From: Gaeumannomyces sp. JS-464
Taxonomy: Eukaryota > Ascomycota > Sordariomycetes > Magnaporthales > Magnaporthaceae
Direction of reading: 5' to 3'
Assembly: GCA_002197995.1 (NCBI GenBank)
Contig: NGZR01000003.1
Coordinates: forward strand, 4,216,001-4,280,000
Length of the DNA: 64,000 nt
Under the pieces are notes generated by a model. It ran no database searches. It saw only the letters and a program-made list of their open reading frames with translations, and was not told the DNA's origin. A program made the position numbers and the translations under genes. Within the stretch, counting starts at the first letter, position 1. Each line of letters opens with the position of its first letter. Of the stretch, positions 11,262-22,345 are shown piece by piece.

Positions 11262-12930
11262 TCAGTTCAGCTCAGACTCTGGCCCTGTCCCCGTCGTGCG
11301 CGGTTCCGCCTCGTCGGCCTGCACCATCTTGTCGACCCCGCTTCGCACACGATCCTGCAGCTCCTTGCCCTCAACCATGAACGACAGCTCCTCGAGCGTG
11401 CGGCCGTGCGTCTCTGGGAAGAAGAAGAAAACGGTCGCGATCTCAACCAGGATCCAGATGCAGTAGATGAGGTAATACCGCCAACCAATGGCGTCCATGG
11501 CGATGGGGTTCGCGTATGTGTTGAAGAAGACGGCCAGCCGCACCGTCAGCTGCTCCACTGCAATCCCCTTGCTTCGCTGCTCGTAGGGAAAGATCTCGAC
11601 CATGTACGTATAGGTTAGTGCGTTCCAGCCGATGTTGTAAAAGGGCGAGTACACAAAGATGAAGAGGATGACGGGGACCGCCGCCCCGGCCGCCTTGTCG
11701 ATCTCGTACCGCGCCGTCGCTATCGTCCACGCCGTGTATACGCAGGCCGTGCCCACGGTGCAGATCAGGAACATGCGCCTTCGCGGGAACCGCGGCGCCA
11801 GGAACGCGATGGGCACCGCGTTGACCAGGCCCCAACACGTGTGGCTCAGGATGATCTGCTGCACGAGCCGGTCGTCGTCGATGCCCACCATCTTGAGGAT
11901 CTTCTTCATGTACACCGATAGCAGTAGGTTGCCGCTCCACTGCGTGAAAAAGCCCACGACGGCCGCGAGCGTGAAGCGCTTGCGCATGGGCGCGTCGCGC
12001 CACACGTCGGCCCAGACGAAGCGCGCCGCCGCCTCCTTCTCGATCGCGATGGTGCTCTGGATCTGCGCGAACTCAAGCCGCGCAAACTCGCCGCCGTCGG
12101 CGCCCTCGGCGTGGTATTCCTGCAGCACCGCGAACGCCTCCTCGTGCCGGTCGCGCGAGATGAGCCAGCGGGGCGACTCGGGCAGCCAGTACATGAAGCA
12201 GATCTGGCACATGGACGGCACGAGCTGGAGGAGCGACGGGAGGCGCCAGGACCGGTAGTGTGCGATCTGGAAGGTGCCGTACGTCGTCCCGGCCGCGATG
12301 ATGGCGCCCACGAACCAGCTCGCGTTGAACAGCGACGTCATGACGGGCCGCTCCTTTGCGTAGCTGAGCTCGCCCAGCATGGCCGAGGCGTTGACGATGG
12401 CGAAAGGGATGCCGAAGCCGAGCAGCCAGCGCGACGCGAGGAACATGTCCGTGTTGCGCGCCCCGGCCTGCATGCCCGCCCCGAGGCACATCAGCAGCGA
12501 GCTCGCGAGGATGGCCCACCGCCGGCCGAGGTACTGCGAGACGCTCGGGACGAAGGGCACGGCCATGAGGCCGCCTAGCGAATATATCGCGCCCAGGAGG
12601 CCGAGTTGCGCCCCTTGCGGATTGTCAAAGTCTGACAATAAGGCGCGGGCGCAGAAGAGACGACGTGGTTGGGGTTAGCGGCGCATCCTAATGCGGTAGC
12701 TTGAGCGGCATAGACGTACAGTCAACCCAGGCCGGGACCGCCTGGAGGCTGTTCATCATGGAAGAGTCGAACCCAGAGGTCCATTCCACCCCTAGACAGG
12801 TCGGTATCATGATGAGATACAAGAATCTCAACCTCGGCTTTTTGTACCACGGCTTCGAGTCCGCCTGGGCGATCCTGGACAGTCGGTCGTCGTCCGTCAG
12901 GTGCTCCCTCTGGCCGATCACAGGGGCCAT
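11262..12930 (-). CDS. MFS sugar transporter (hexose/lactose-permease type)
   Basis: Plasma-membrane sugar:proton symporter of 526 residues. Exons 12930-12720 and 12631-11262, joined by an 88-bp GTACGT...CAG intron; phases agree (211 + 1370 nt = 527 codons). The first ATG is at 12930. Family signatures seen: GFDSSMMNSLQ in TM1, DYFDNPQGAQLGLLGA formed across the splice, the TM2-3 loop GRRWAI, PESPRWLISRDR after TM6, the loop PRFPRRR after TM8, and PETHGRTLEEL after TM12. Twelve hydrophobic segments can be counted. The C-terminal tail is short and acidic. The gene is completely open, in contrast to several neighbours. The transported sugar cannot be read from sequence; the closest signatures are those of the lactose/cellodextrin/hexose permeases. 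Confidence 0.93.
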
Positions 12931-14019
12931 TGTCGTGGCGCTCGAGGTTGGTCGTCCCTTGTTATGACTGCACAAGCAAGTGCTCAAGGGCTATATCCCG
13001 AGTTTGAAAGGAGTCGTATGATACTTTCTTCTGCGCCATCTGTTTTTCCAACGGTGATGTGTGAGGAGAAAAGGGGTCGTCCCCATTTATGTCCAGATCA
13101 GGGCGGCGTACTGAACGTTGGCTCCCACTTCCCCCGCGCGTTCAACTTGGAGTGCTACCCTGCTTTGCTACCTTGCAGTGCTATGGCTTTCCTGTGAGAG
13201 ACACAGAAAACCCCTCTTCTTTCCCTTCCCCTCTCCATATCCACTCGCTGCCTGGGCAAGTTCTCCCCGACCGGAGCAGCCTGACTGCCGCCGGCCTACG
13301 CCACAACGTGCCGCACCTTTGCAAACATACCGATCTGACTCTGCTTTTTCCAAAGCACAACACCATCTGCGAATCCTGTCGGGGGACTAATCCGATTGTC
13401 GCCGCTCATCCTGAAAGTCCTGTCATCCTTTTCAGCGTCAAGGGAAGATGCCGTTTCGTTGGAGGATTCTCCGCACAGCAACCGGGCGACCCCGGGACCG
13501 GTCTTCCCCGCACTCCATCGGCGATCACTGCCTTCGGCTCGTGTGGGGGGGACGGACGAAGGCTAAATCCTTCAAGCTCACTCGTCTCACCTCCGGCTTT
13601 CTAGGCCAAGGGCATACACCATCCGCCTCGGCGCATTCGGCAAGAGGGGGCTCGATCAGCCAAGTTCCCGGGAGGCCAATGGCTCGGCCGGCCCGATTGT
13701 CTTTACATCGAACGTGCAGGTATTGTCACCCTCTGACACCAACGATTGGTTTGGTCCTCGATCCTTCATGCATTGCATTTTTCTGATAACACCCTGGCTC
13801 GCCGACGCACCATCTAGTAGTGCGAAGAGGCGTGCTCGGCCAAGATGCATCAAGTGTTACACAGGACGTCGGCGGATACGATGAAAACGGTTGTAATTGT
13901 GAGAAGACGGTCGCCTCTGTTTTTGATCTACCCAAATGAGGAGTGGCTATTCGGCCAATCCATATGCTATGCTATCCATCCAATGCCAAAACAAGAAAAC
14001 AACAAGAAAACAGTAAAAA
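12931..14019. other. Intergenic region
   Basis: About 1.1 kb between the start of the sugar transporter and the 3' end of the secreted repeat protein. It should contain the transporter promoter. Pyrimidine-rich stretches occur near 13215-13260. No gene or convincing RNA seen. Confidence 0.4.
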
Positions 14020-15783
14020 CTAAGACCGGACGAAAAGGAGCCGGGATCCAAATAATGCAGGAGATATATACAAGAAAGAAGAAGCACAAGGCCGGGAGAC
14101 CCCGGTCCAAGCAGCAGTTGCTGTTGTCGCACTCAGCAAAACTTTAGTTGTCGTCGACGACCCTGACGGGCCTGAGCATGGCAGTCTGCTTGGTGTGCAG
14201 GCCGTGGCGCGTGGCGTTGCGCTCTCGACCAGCGCGCGCGGGGACCGGGCCCTGACCGAGCGGCGGGCTGCACCGGCCTGCTTGATGGGCTTAGGCGTGG
14301 CAGCGGCGGCTCCGGAACCGCCACCGCTGAGGGGCTTGGGCGTAGCAGCATTGGAGCTGGAACCACCACCGTTGATGGGCTTGGGTGTGGCAGCAGCGGC
14401 ACCGCCGGCAGCGTCAGCCGGGTTGGCTTCAGCTTCAGCACTGGCGGCGGCGTTGCCAGCGGGGGCCGGGGCAGCGGCACCAGCAGCACCAGCAGCACCA
14501 GCAGCGGGAGCGGCGTCGGCAGCAGCACCACCAGCGGCAGGGGCGGGAGCGGCGTCGGCAGCAGCACCACCAGCGGCAGGGGCGGCAGGGGCGGCGTCGG
14601 GACCGCTCGACTTCTTGCCCTTGAACAGGCTCTTGATCCACTGCCAGGCGACCTTCGGGAGCTGCTTCAGGTCGTTCTTGAGGCTGTTCTTGATGTTGCT
14701 GATCCAGTCGCCGAGGCCGCGCTTGGGGGTCGTGGTGCCCGTCTTGGTCGCCGCGGCGGCCTGCTTCTCAAGCTCCTCCAGCTTGCCGAGGAGGACCTTG
14801 CGCAGCTCGTCGGCCGAGAGGCCGGCCAGCTCGGCGGGCAGCAGCTTGCGGATGGCCTCGGGGACCTCGTCCGAGGCCTTGGGGCTCTGAGGCGCTTGGC
14901 GGGCCCTCAGGGTGGCGGGCTTGGGGATCGTCATGTGCAGGAGGTGGGGCGAAGTCGAGTTGCGAAGCGACTTACTCTTGGGATCGGGAACGGTGCTGGC
15001 CTCATCCTGGGTGTCGGCGACGGGAAGCTCCTCAATTAGGATGGCCCTACGGTGCTTGGGCTTGCTGGTGGAGCGGGTTGGGCTGTGCTTGGCGTGCTTC
15101 TGCTTTTCCTCGGCAGCCTTGACCTTCTTCTCAGCTTCGGCATCCTTCTTGACGTCTGCCTCGTGCTTCTTCCGGTCGTCCTCGTGTTGCTTCTTGTCAA
15201 CGGCCCGCTTCTTCTTCTGCTCCTCGGCGAACTTCTCATCGGCGGCGGCCATCTCCTTGACGGGGACGGACTTGGGGCCGACAAGAGGCTTCGCCTGCCC
15301 GCCGCGCTTTTTCTCCTCGGCTGCCTTCTCCACGTCGGCCTCGTGCTTTTTTCTGTCGCTTTCGCGCTGCTTTTTATCGACATCTTCCTTCTTTTCCCGC
15401 GCCTCCTCCTGCTTTTTATCCGCGGCTGCCATCTCGTTGACGATGGCGGGCTTGGGGCCCTTAGGGGGCTGCATCGTCTCGGGAGCCGCAGTGCCGTTCT
15501 TGGGCTGGTTGGGCTTCTTGTCGCCCTTCTTGTCCTTGTTCTTGGCTGGGGAGGCGGGTTTGTTCCCATTCACTCCCTGCTGCCCCTTGCCGTCATCCTT
15601 GTGCTGGGCGGCCTGGTCGGGCACGCCCCTGCTGGCAACGTGGGGGACAATAGGCAGCGCCCAGCCAGGACCGTCGCCCCTCGCAACATTGGTTGACTTG
15701 CCGTCTGTTAACGTTCTCAGAGGCAAGCAGATTCCGGAGGATATTAGGGGGAGAAGGAGGATTGCTTGCTTGGCGAGACGCAT
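14020..15783 (-). CDS. Secreted Lys/Ala-rich repeat protein with Kex2-like site
   Basis: Unrecognised protein of about 587 residues as read. The ATG at 15783 gives a clear signal peptide (MRLAKQAILLLPLISSG). Residues about 60-240 are very charged. A unit of about 50 residues occurs twice at 60-residue spacing (109-158 and 169-218), each with EMAAAD, a central DKKQ and DRKKHEADV, so this is an internal duplication likely to form helix or coiled coil. Next comes a short leucine-rich helix (LPAELAGLSADELRKVLL), then TPKR followed by a cationic amphipathic stretch beginning GLGDWISNIKNSLK (14,611-14,718), then an Ala/Gly/Pro-rich low-complexity tail. In the reading frame used the last 75 residues look unnatural. 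One base slip in the GCGCGCG run near 14,232-14,240 would instead end the protein in RPVRVVDDN at 14,144. A donor-like GTAAGT near 14,970 has no in-phase acceptor. Confidence 0.7.
   Translation of the reverse strand: MRLAKQAILLLPLISSGICLPLRTLTDGKSTNVARGDGPGWALPIVPHVASRGVPDQAAQHKDDGKGQQGVNGNKPASPAKNKDKKGDKKPNQPKNGTAAPETMQPPKGPKPAIVNEMAAADKKQEEAREKKEDVDKKQRESDRKKHEADVEKAAEEKKRGGQAKPLVGPKSVPVKEMAAADEKFAEEQKKKRAVDKKQHEDDRKKHEADVKKDAEAEKKVKAAEEKQKHAKHSPTRSTSKPKHRRAILIEELPVADTQDEASTVPDPKSKSLRNSTSPHLLHMTIPKPATLRARQAPQSPKASDEVPEAIRKLLPAELAGLSADELRKVLLGKLEELEKQAAAATKTGTTTPKRGLGDWISNIKNSLKNDLKQLPKVAWQWIKSLFKGKKSSGPDAAPAAPAAGGAAADAAPAPAAGGAAADAAPAAGAAGAAGAAAPAPAGNAAASAEAEANPADAAGGAAAATPKPINGGGSSSNAATPKPLSGGGSGAAAATPKPIKQAGAARRSVRARSPRALVESATPRATACTPSRLPCSGPSGSSTTTKVLLSATTATAAWTGVSRPCASSFLYISPALFGSRLLFVRS
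14466..14600 (-). repeat. GC-rich tandem repeat inside the secreted repeat protein gene
   Basis: Tandem copies of a roughly 36-bp unit (GGAGCGGCGTCGGCAGCA...) plus shorter CAGCAC units encode alternating Ala/Gly/Pro/Asp runs. Such DNA is prone to slippage and may vary in length between strains. Confidence 0.6.
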
Positions 15784-17461
15784 TTTAAAATGGATGGTGC
15801 TAATGGATTGGATAAGATAAAAACGGAGGATGTGGGAGTCGACCGTCTTCAGTGAAGAAGACAGAAGTGGGTAGGAAAAAAAGGAAAACAAAAGGAGATA
15901 AAGAGACCTAGGAAAGACTCAAGGAAATAGACTTAGGAAAAGACAAAAGGAGATGGAGATGAGAAGACCCGAAGATGGTGAAGAAAGAGGGGGGGAAAAA
16001 ATGTGACAGGTTGAACGGGATGTTCGAGGAAGTTATATGCAATTTTTCCCTAGCCTAGCTAGATGCGCCGTGATTATCGATTAGGTTCAAAGTTACACCC
16101 AAGCACGGCCGGCGCGGCGGGTCGGCGTATGTACGAGTCGCGATATCGCCAGGGGCATAGTGATCGCTTACAACCTAGGGTTGGACGGTGCGCTCGCAAC
16201 GAGGCTTCACGGTCGTCTAATGTGACCCTTCGGGACACTATTCATAGGCCATCCCCATATTTTTGTTTTGTTGAAACCACACTCTCTTGCCGACCTTGGA
16301 GGACTGCCGAGCCTTATCCCAGAGATCTTCCTCAGCATCCCCAGACGGCCCCGTATCGCTGGTTGGCTGCTCTGGTCTAGGTGATGCCGGGCCTTCTCAT
16401 GAGGTGGCTGCTTGCGCGCGCGCAAGTTGCGTCATGGTGCATTTCACGCGACAGGCAACCAGGCGCCATTCAACACCGACAAGGCGGTGCCTTGGAATGC
16501 CATCCGCAGAACCTGGGCGGCCAGCAGTCCACCGGAGAAGGACGGGCATCTCGGACGACTGCCGGTCTTTGAAACGGCACTGCACATTTGGTACCTGGTA
16601 GATACCAGGTACATAGTCCAGCTAACAGATTCATCCGCCCGCCCCAAAAAGGCCAGCATCTCGAGGCGGCAGAAGCATCCACAAGCCCAGGACCACGCGG
16701 CAATTAATTAGCGCCTGCCAGCGAAACCATCAATGCGACAGTTTTAAGTCTAAACGATGCAACCGCCCGTTTAAGTTTAATTACATCAGGATGGCCGATC
16801 GAGAGGGAAAGCCGTTCGTTCGGGCGGGTCAGGCAGTGCCTGGATTGGGCATCGAGTACGTACTCCCGCCCCAGGGGTTTCATCGAAACCGCGAGGTCGT
16901 GCCAAATGACTCGACACCTGCCAGAATCGCCCACTGTGGGCCTCTCTCTTTGGCGTCTGCCCCTGGGCCCATGCGCCCCGTCGCCATCATCAAGCATCTT
17001 TAACGTGGACGGGAAGCACATCAGTAGGTAACCACGGATCCTGCCGAAGATTCATCCAGGATGCCTTGCATAGCCGGGATGGAAAAAGGTGAAGACGGGC
17101 TGGGTTTGCGATCTGCATGCCAAAATGGACCTCGCCATGGCTACTCGCTTCCAGAAGCTCGTGTCGAGATCGCGGACAGCTCAGGCGATTTGCGATGATC
17201 ACCAGGAATACAGAGACCCCTCTCGCCGCAGTGCAAATATCCACCGTTGATTCGTCTGACAGTCAACCCTGCACCCCACGCTCGGTCCATCGTGCTCGAG
17301 TAGTCGGTCGTAATACGCCTTCTAACCCCCCTCATTAGTCCGAGGCCACTGGGGCCTGTCAAAGACAATCTGGCTGGCCCAAGCAGCAGTCACAGACTGA
17401 CGTCCCCATGGCAGAGGCGATACAGCTAGCCGGCGGCATCGACATCGGTCAGCACGGATGA
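15784..17461. other. Intergenic region
   Basis: This 1.7 kb begins with a purine-rich strip (15,860-16,010) just upstream of the secreted-protein start. Beyond it I see no gene: open frames are short, overlap on both strands and carry no domain. A small inverted motif TACCTGGTA...TACCAGGTA lies near 16,590-16,612. Confidence 0.35.
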
Positions 17462-18266
17462 CTAGGCGTCTGAGGTAGCGAGAAGAGACAAAAATATCGT
17501 GCAAGGAACCAGCAACACGTACGGGAGCCAGATAAACGGAAGCCACATGAATATCAGGCAAGAAGCAACGACAGCATTGCAAACACTGCAGTTCCTAACC
17601 AATTCACCGTGTTCCAGATTCTCGGATGTGTTAGCGGGAAGCGAGGGGCGCAGCTCGACGAGATTGGTGAGCTTGAGACCGGACTGCTTCCAGCGGCGCG
17701 AGGAGTCGTCCGTAGACAGATTGGCGCCAAGGAGACCGTGCTTTCCCAGAATATCCGTAGTGCCGGCCACGTCGAGGATGTTCACGTAGACGTCGAACCG
17801 GCCGTCCGGGATCGTGCAGCTGCGGCAGTCGTTGCGCGTTTTGGTGTCGAAGCATACAGCGGCGCATCTGCAGCAACCAGGATAGAAGGTTAAAGACGTT
17901 CAAGACATAGACTTCGTTCGCGAGGCTAGCGACAATTGCTACTGGCAATCAAGGGGAAACACATGCTACTTGCCGTGCCCAGTCTGCCTGATCTTCGAAG
18001 ACGTCGTCGCAGCCATGGATGCAGCTTTCACAGGCCGCACAGCCCGGTCCCAGGCTGGCGGACATCTGGACCGGATGAAGGACGCCGCTTCCGTGGGGCT
18101 GGTTCATGGTGACGACTGGAACGAGGTCGGAGCTGGCCGCAGAGCCCTGCGAGCTGGGATCATCAGCCAGGCGACTGACCGTGAAGCGATATTGAAGCGA
18201 GAGGCCGCCCGCAGCGGTGGGTATGGTGCCAATGAGGGCAGGGAGAATGACTGCGAGGAGTTTCAT
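17462..18266 (-). CDS. Small secreted or membrane-anchored Cys protein with probable GC-AG intron
   Basis: Unrecognised 232-residue protein. The ATG at 18266 opens a signal peptide (MKLLAVILPALIGTIPTAAG). Exon 1 (18266-17974) carries CAACESCIHGCDD; exon 2 (17867-17462) carries CFDTKTRNDCRSC and DGRFDVYVNILDVAGTTDIL. A GT donor (GTAGCA) would put exon 2 out of frame. The GC donor GCAAGT at 17973-17968 with acceptor CTGCAG gives the right phase (293 + 406 nt = 233 codons) and a 106-bp intron with a TTTAAC branch site. GCAAGT is the consensus for the rare GC-AG class. The C-terminus has a hydrophobic segment (SCLIFMWLPFIWLPYVLL), so the mature protein may be membrane-anchored. No family name can be given. 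Confidence 0.6.
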
Positions 18267-18902
18267 GATGACCCAATGCTAATGGAACGTCGGAGATGAT
18301 GGAGCACTTGGGCGGTTGGTCTTGTCTTCGTTTGTCGTTGAGTCTTTACTTCAAGAGGTCCGAAAGACCCGGTGGTAGATTCCTCTCCAACTGCCGCCAT
18401 GGTTTGTGGTGCGCGTGGGTTTGGATTCACATTCGTGCGACCCGCGACACAGGGATTCGTGCCGCATGTGGAAGGAAGGACGGGCGCTTAGGAGACGAAT
18501 CCCCCCTTCCTTCAAAATGACTTCGTTCGGGAGATAATTTTGAGAAACAAAAACGGCAGGATAGTGGGACAAGAAGGACCTAAGTGTTAAACAAATAGCA
18601 AACCTAATGTAAGGCTTGAGCACAATGTCCGCCATCTCGGTTTAGGCGATGGCTTCCGAAGGAAGATGTCTCGCACCCAAACACCCAACACATTCAGGGC
18701 TTGTTCAAACACATTGCTGCCTCGTGATGACTATTTATTTATGGTTAGGCTGCTAATAACTGTCTCAAACATTGCAGTAGATGGGCTGCTGTTTATCAAC
18801 AGCAATCTACCATATTCCAGTCACTTTTGCTATTCACTACAAACTCCATGAACGATGCAACTTCAAGAAATGGAGCATCCCCTTTCGCCAGAGGTAGTTT
18901 TT
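18267..18902. other. Intergenic region
   Basis: Contains the promoter side of the secreted-protein gene at 17,462-18,266 and the 3' flank of the DUF1993 gene. No gene seen. Confidence 0.4.
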
Positions 18903-19499
18903 TTAGGCCAGGAAAGGTCCAAGGTAGTCGCCCTTGCCCAACGGGACACCCTTGGCCCTCAGGATGGCGTACGCAGTCTGCAGGTGGAAGAAGAAGTTCG
19001 GAATGGCGTAGTTAAAAGTGTAATCCTTGGCGGGCAGGTTCCTCGAGCCGAGCTTGCCCATTTGCCTATTGGGGGTGGAAAAAGCAGTTAGGAATAACAT
19101 GTAGCAAGATACCAAGGACAGGGGACATTAGAAAGAAACCTACAGCTCGACGACGTTGTCCTCCTTGCCGTTGACCGCCGCGGCGTCGACGGTGGCCAGG
19201 AGGTCGAGGGTCTTCTTGACGCGGGCGTGCAGCTGGGCCATGGTGGTCTCGTTGTCCTCCCACACGTCGAGCTCGGCCCCGGTGATGCGCTGGACCCACT
19301 TCTTGGTGGTGTTGGACACGACCTGGACCTGGAACGAGAGCGGCAGCATGCCCTCGACGAGCTTCTCGGCCGGGTACGTGTCGGCGTCGATGCCCTGCTC
19401 GGCGGCGTGCGCCTCGGCCTTGGACAGGATCGCGTCCATCGTCTTGAGGCCCTTGGCGAAGACGGCCCCCGAGGCCTCGTAGAAGGCAATTCCGGGCAT
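18903..19499 (-). CDS. DUF1993 family protein
   Basis: Predicted soluble helical-bundle protein of 172 residues, the usual family length; biochemical role unknown. Exons 19499-19144 and 19065-18903, with a 78-bp GTAGGT...TAG intron (356 + 163 nt = 173 codons). Recognised from KGLKTMDAILSKAEAHA at the N-terminus, LPLSFQVQVVSN in the middle, ETTMAQLHARVKKTLDLL, and the C-terminal NYAIPNFFFHLQTAYAILR-K-GVPLGK block, which carries the conserved His. No signal peptide. Open throughout. Confidence 0.88.
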
Positions 19500-20770
19500 T
19501 GTCGCTGTGGCTTGGACGCTGGTGGGTTGGGCCGGAAGGAGGGGTATGTGGGCCACGCGTGCAGGGGAGCGGCAATACCTTTCCGTAGGGCTGAGTTTGG
19601 GCACAGAAAATTAACTAGAGGGGCTGGCCGTTCGGGATGATGTGACCGAGCGGGAAGAAGAATGTTCTTGGTATGCCTCGAGGTATTTGGCGGTTTGGTG
19701 ATGATGCGATTTGTCCCTGAGCTGTCGTCAACGCTAGAAGAAATGGGGGACTGCCGCCCACCTTTTATGGTGCGGGGGACATCGGCAAGCACGGACGGAA
19801 CCTTAAAAGGTAATAGAGAATGCTGTACCAGTACACAATCCAGGCCGCAGGACGTGTCATGGCTGGGTTCCTTTGGGCATAGCGGCAGCTTGCCTTACAA
19901 ATCCAACTTGAGGGGACGAGGTTGACCGCATTTCTGATCGACGAGGTTCCAAGCCGGGTGCTGACCCTGGCTCGTGCTGTCCAATGGCTGGGCCAGTAGA
20001 ACCGGCGATGGCAAGAGGTTATGCCCATCCGGCTCCGCTGTGGTGGGCTTTAAGCTAGCCGTCCGAGCTCCCAAGCAGGGCAGACGTGAGATTCCACATC
20101 GTTCTGGAGGGCACCAAGATGACAAATGCACCCCAGGTTCACATTGTGGATAGATGAAGCTGATGTGCTGGCGTTTATACCTGCACTACATGACGGTCCG
20201 GCTGGTTCCCACGTGCAGGGGGTTGGTAATCAAGTGAGGGCACGAGCGGAAGTAGACTGTGCGTACCTCCGTGGCTGCAAGGGCTTGGGTTCGGGCGTTC
20301 CATTCCATTCTATTCCAGGGCGGAATGTCAACCTAAAAGTTACCGCAGTCTTTAGAAGGTGCTTCGTGCCGTTGCCGACCCCATCAACGGGCTAAGGCGG
20401 CGGGGGCGGGGCAGGAGGTTGGGGTCCGATCCACTAGCGCGTTTTGTTCGCGGTTGGCGGCACACCCTGATTACACGAGTAATTTAAGCAGCAGAGATCC
20501 GCCCAGGCAGCGCAGGCGTGTCTTGTGGCTGCATGCTTCGTCCGTCAGTGCGCGCTATCTCGACCCGCAGTCCGTAACGATTAACGCGTCAACGTGCCTG
20601 CCTGCCCCAAATCACCCCAAAACCCCAATTCTTTCCTCCCGCAAACCATCAATCCTACCGCAGGCGAAACGATCGCCGCCGCGGTCGCAATACCAAATAA
20701 CAGAAGACCTGTCCACTAAAGAAACGCAACAAGTTCGATCCTTGTGCTTGGAGACACTTGGGAGACAATG
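19500..20770. other. Intergenic region
   Basis: Promoter side of the DUF1993 gene followed by DNA of no recognisable content up to the decayed gene at 20,771. Open frames here are under 110 codons and have no domain. Confidence 0.35.
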
Positions 20771-22130
20771 TTAATCATCATCCGAGACCAGAAGCTGGAA
20801 TGTGTCTGGGTCAACCAGCGCGGGCTGCCAATGGGGACCAAGCATGTAAGCCTCCGCCTGGGCCTCCCGTAGCGTTCCGTAGAACCGGGGGCGTAGCCGC
20901 TCCGTCTCCTTCCCCACCCCATCCAGAATTCGGACAAATGGCCTTGCCTTCTCGTGGACCAGTGGGGATGACTCTATCACAGCCAAGGCTTCCATCTCAA
21001 ATTCGGCGAAACAGCCGGCAGCACGTGCTAGCTTCTGGCCGGGACCATGCCAGTGCTAATTGGCCCACTCCAGCTCGTCGATCTTCTGGATCTCCTTGAT
21101 GGCATGCTGGATCGCGTCCAGGGGCAGCCATTCTCGCCAGCCCTGGGGAGAGTCCTCGTAGGCAAAGGACACCAAGAGGCGGGGGACTGCCCTGAGTTCG
21201 TCCCGCGCGACATGATCTATCTCTTCGTAGGTGTGTCGGGGCGCGGGAGAAGTCGCCGACTAGGAAATTCGGCAGCCTGCTGGGGGCGGGCTGAGCGGCG
21301 CGGATGCTGGTCAGGCGGTCCAAGAGACCGTGCGAGACGCCGAGGAGAACGTCCTTCACCATCCGCCAGATGACGATAGCGGGCACCTTGATGCGCCTGA
21401 AGCGAGCTAGGGTGAAGATCGCGGTGGGGCCATCGAGGTTGTAATGCTCCCAAGAAAGGCTGTCGTAGCTGTAGGCGGGAGGTAGGGAGGGCTCCTCGGC
21501 CTAGGCGATATGACGGTGGGGGCATTCCTCGGCTCCGTAGACATTTCTGAGATGGGCAAGGATGTCTAGACCCTGACCGCAAGGACGACTATATGTTCTC
21601 AAACACTGTGTTTCTGAGAGTGACCGCCGACCTCGTGGACTATGAAGGAATTGCTGCCCTCCTCGCTTCGCAGGGAGAACTCCAGGAGATAGAGATGGCC
21701 GGAGGAAGTGCGGGTCATCAGCGCGAAAGGCTCCCGGCGGGTTGGCGGACATGGGACCGATGCTCTTGAAAGTGAGGTCGGTCTGGGGCGGGGATCGGTG
21801 GTGCTGGATGGACGTTCCCGGATGTGTAGGAACCGGTGCCGGTGCTGACCCCCCAGCGTTTGACGGTTTCGTCACAAAGAAGCTTATTCGAGCCATGATC
21901 TCTTGTCTCGAGAGCCGGGCTTCAGGCTCGGCGTCTGTGTAACGTTCGGAATCTCCAAAGAGCGCTCTGGAGCTTCGTGTTGGTGAGCTGGCCCCGGAGC
22001 CGGCTGTTATTCAGGGCGTAAAGCCAGGGGAAAGGAAGAGACTTTATCCAATCCCGGACGAGCTCGAGGCGGTCGCTGGAGGCTTCATCTTGCGCAGACC
22101 AATGCAAATGGGAGCATGGAACGGGGGGCA
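20771..22130 (-). pseudogene. Decayed minus-strand gene next to the transposon block
   Basis: Fragments of one gene can be followed in shifting frames. From the 5' side: RLELVRDWIKSLPFPWLYALNNSRL (about 22,080-22,000), then FALMTRTSSGHLYLLEFSLRSEEGS (about 21,730), then VPAIVIWRMVKDVLLGVSHGLLD (about 21,390), then ELRAVPRLLVSFAYEDSP...WLPLDAIQHAIKEIQKIDELEWAN. The last is interrupted by TAG at 21,058-21,056, then reads WHGPGQKLARAAGCFAEFEMEALAV to the stop at 20,771. At least two frame changes (one near 21,240) and several stops. The TAG could derive from CAG by C-to-T at CpA, the context RIP prefers. I do not recognise the family. The upstream end fades into the AT-rich block, so the transposons may have landed in or near the gene. 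Confidence 0.55.
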
Positions 22131-22345
22131 GATCCGTCCAAGTAATTTAGCTCACAATGAGCGATGAGAACAGAGGATAACAGAGGGCTCTGTTAGACCA
22201 TTGTGCCAATTTCGTTTGAAACTTAGAAATGACAGCTCAGCCGTCATTTTCTACCATCAGAAGACATCGCGAATAGCCACAGCCACAATAGGCCCTTTAT
22301 CTGAAGTAATTAGTGACAGAAATCTCGCGAGGGTGTCTCATCCTA
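22131..22345. other. Junction between the decayed gene and the transposon block
   Basis: Short non-coding stretch of rising AT content ending at the first copy of the element terminus (22,346). No coding sense is kept. Confidence 0.4.

Noticed and set aside
14930..14985. Intron with a strong GTAAGT donor in the secreted repeat protein
   Set aside because: None of the nearby AG acceptors restores the downstream frame, while the unspliced reading stays open.
14912..15820. Plus-strand open frame of 302 codons rich in Leu/Ser
   Set aside because: Exact antisense of the Lys/Glu/Ala-rich secreted protein; its Leu/Phe/Ser content is the mirror of Lys/Glu codons.
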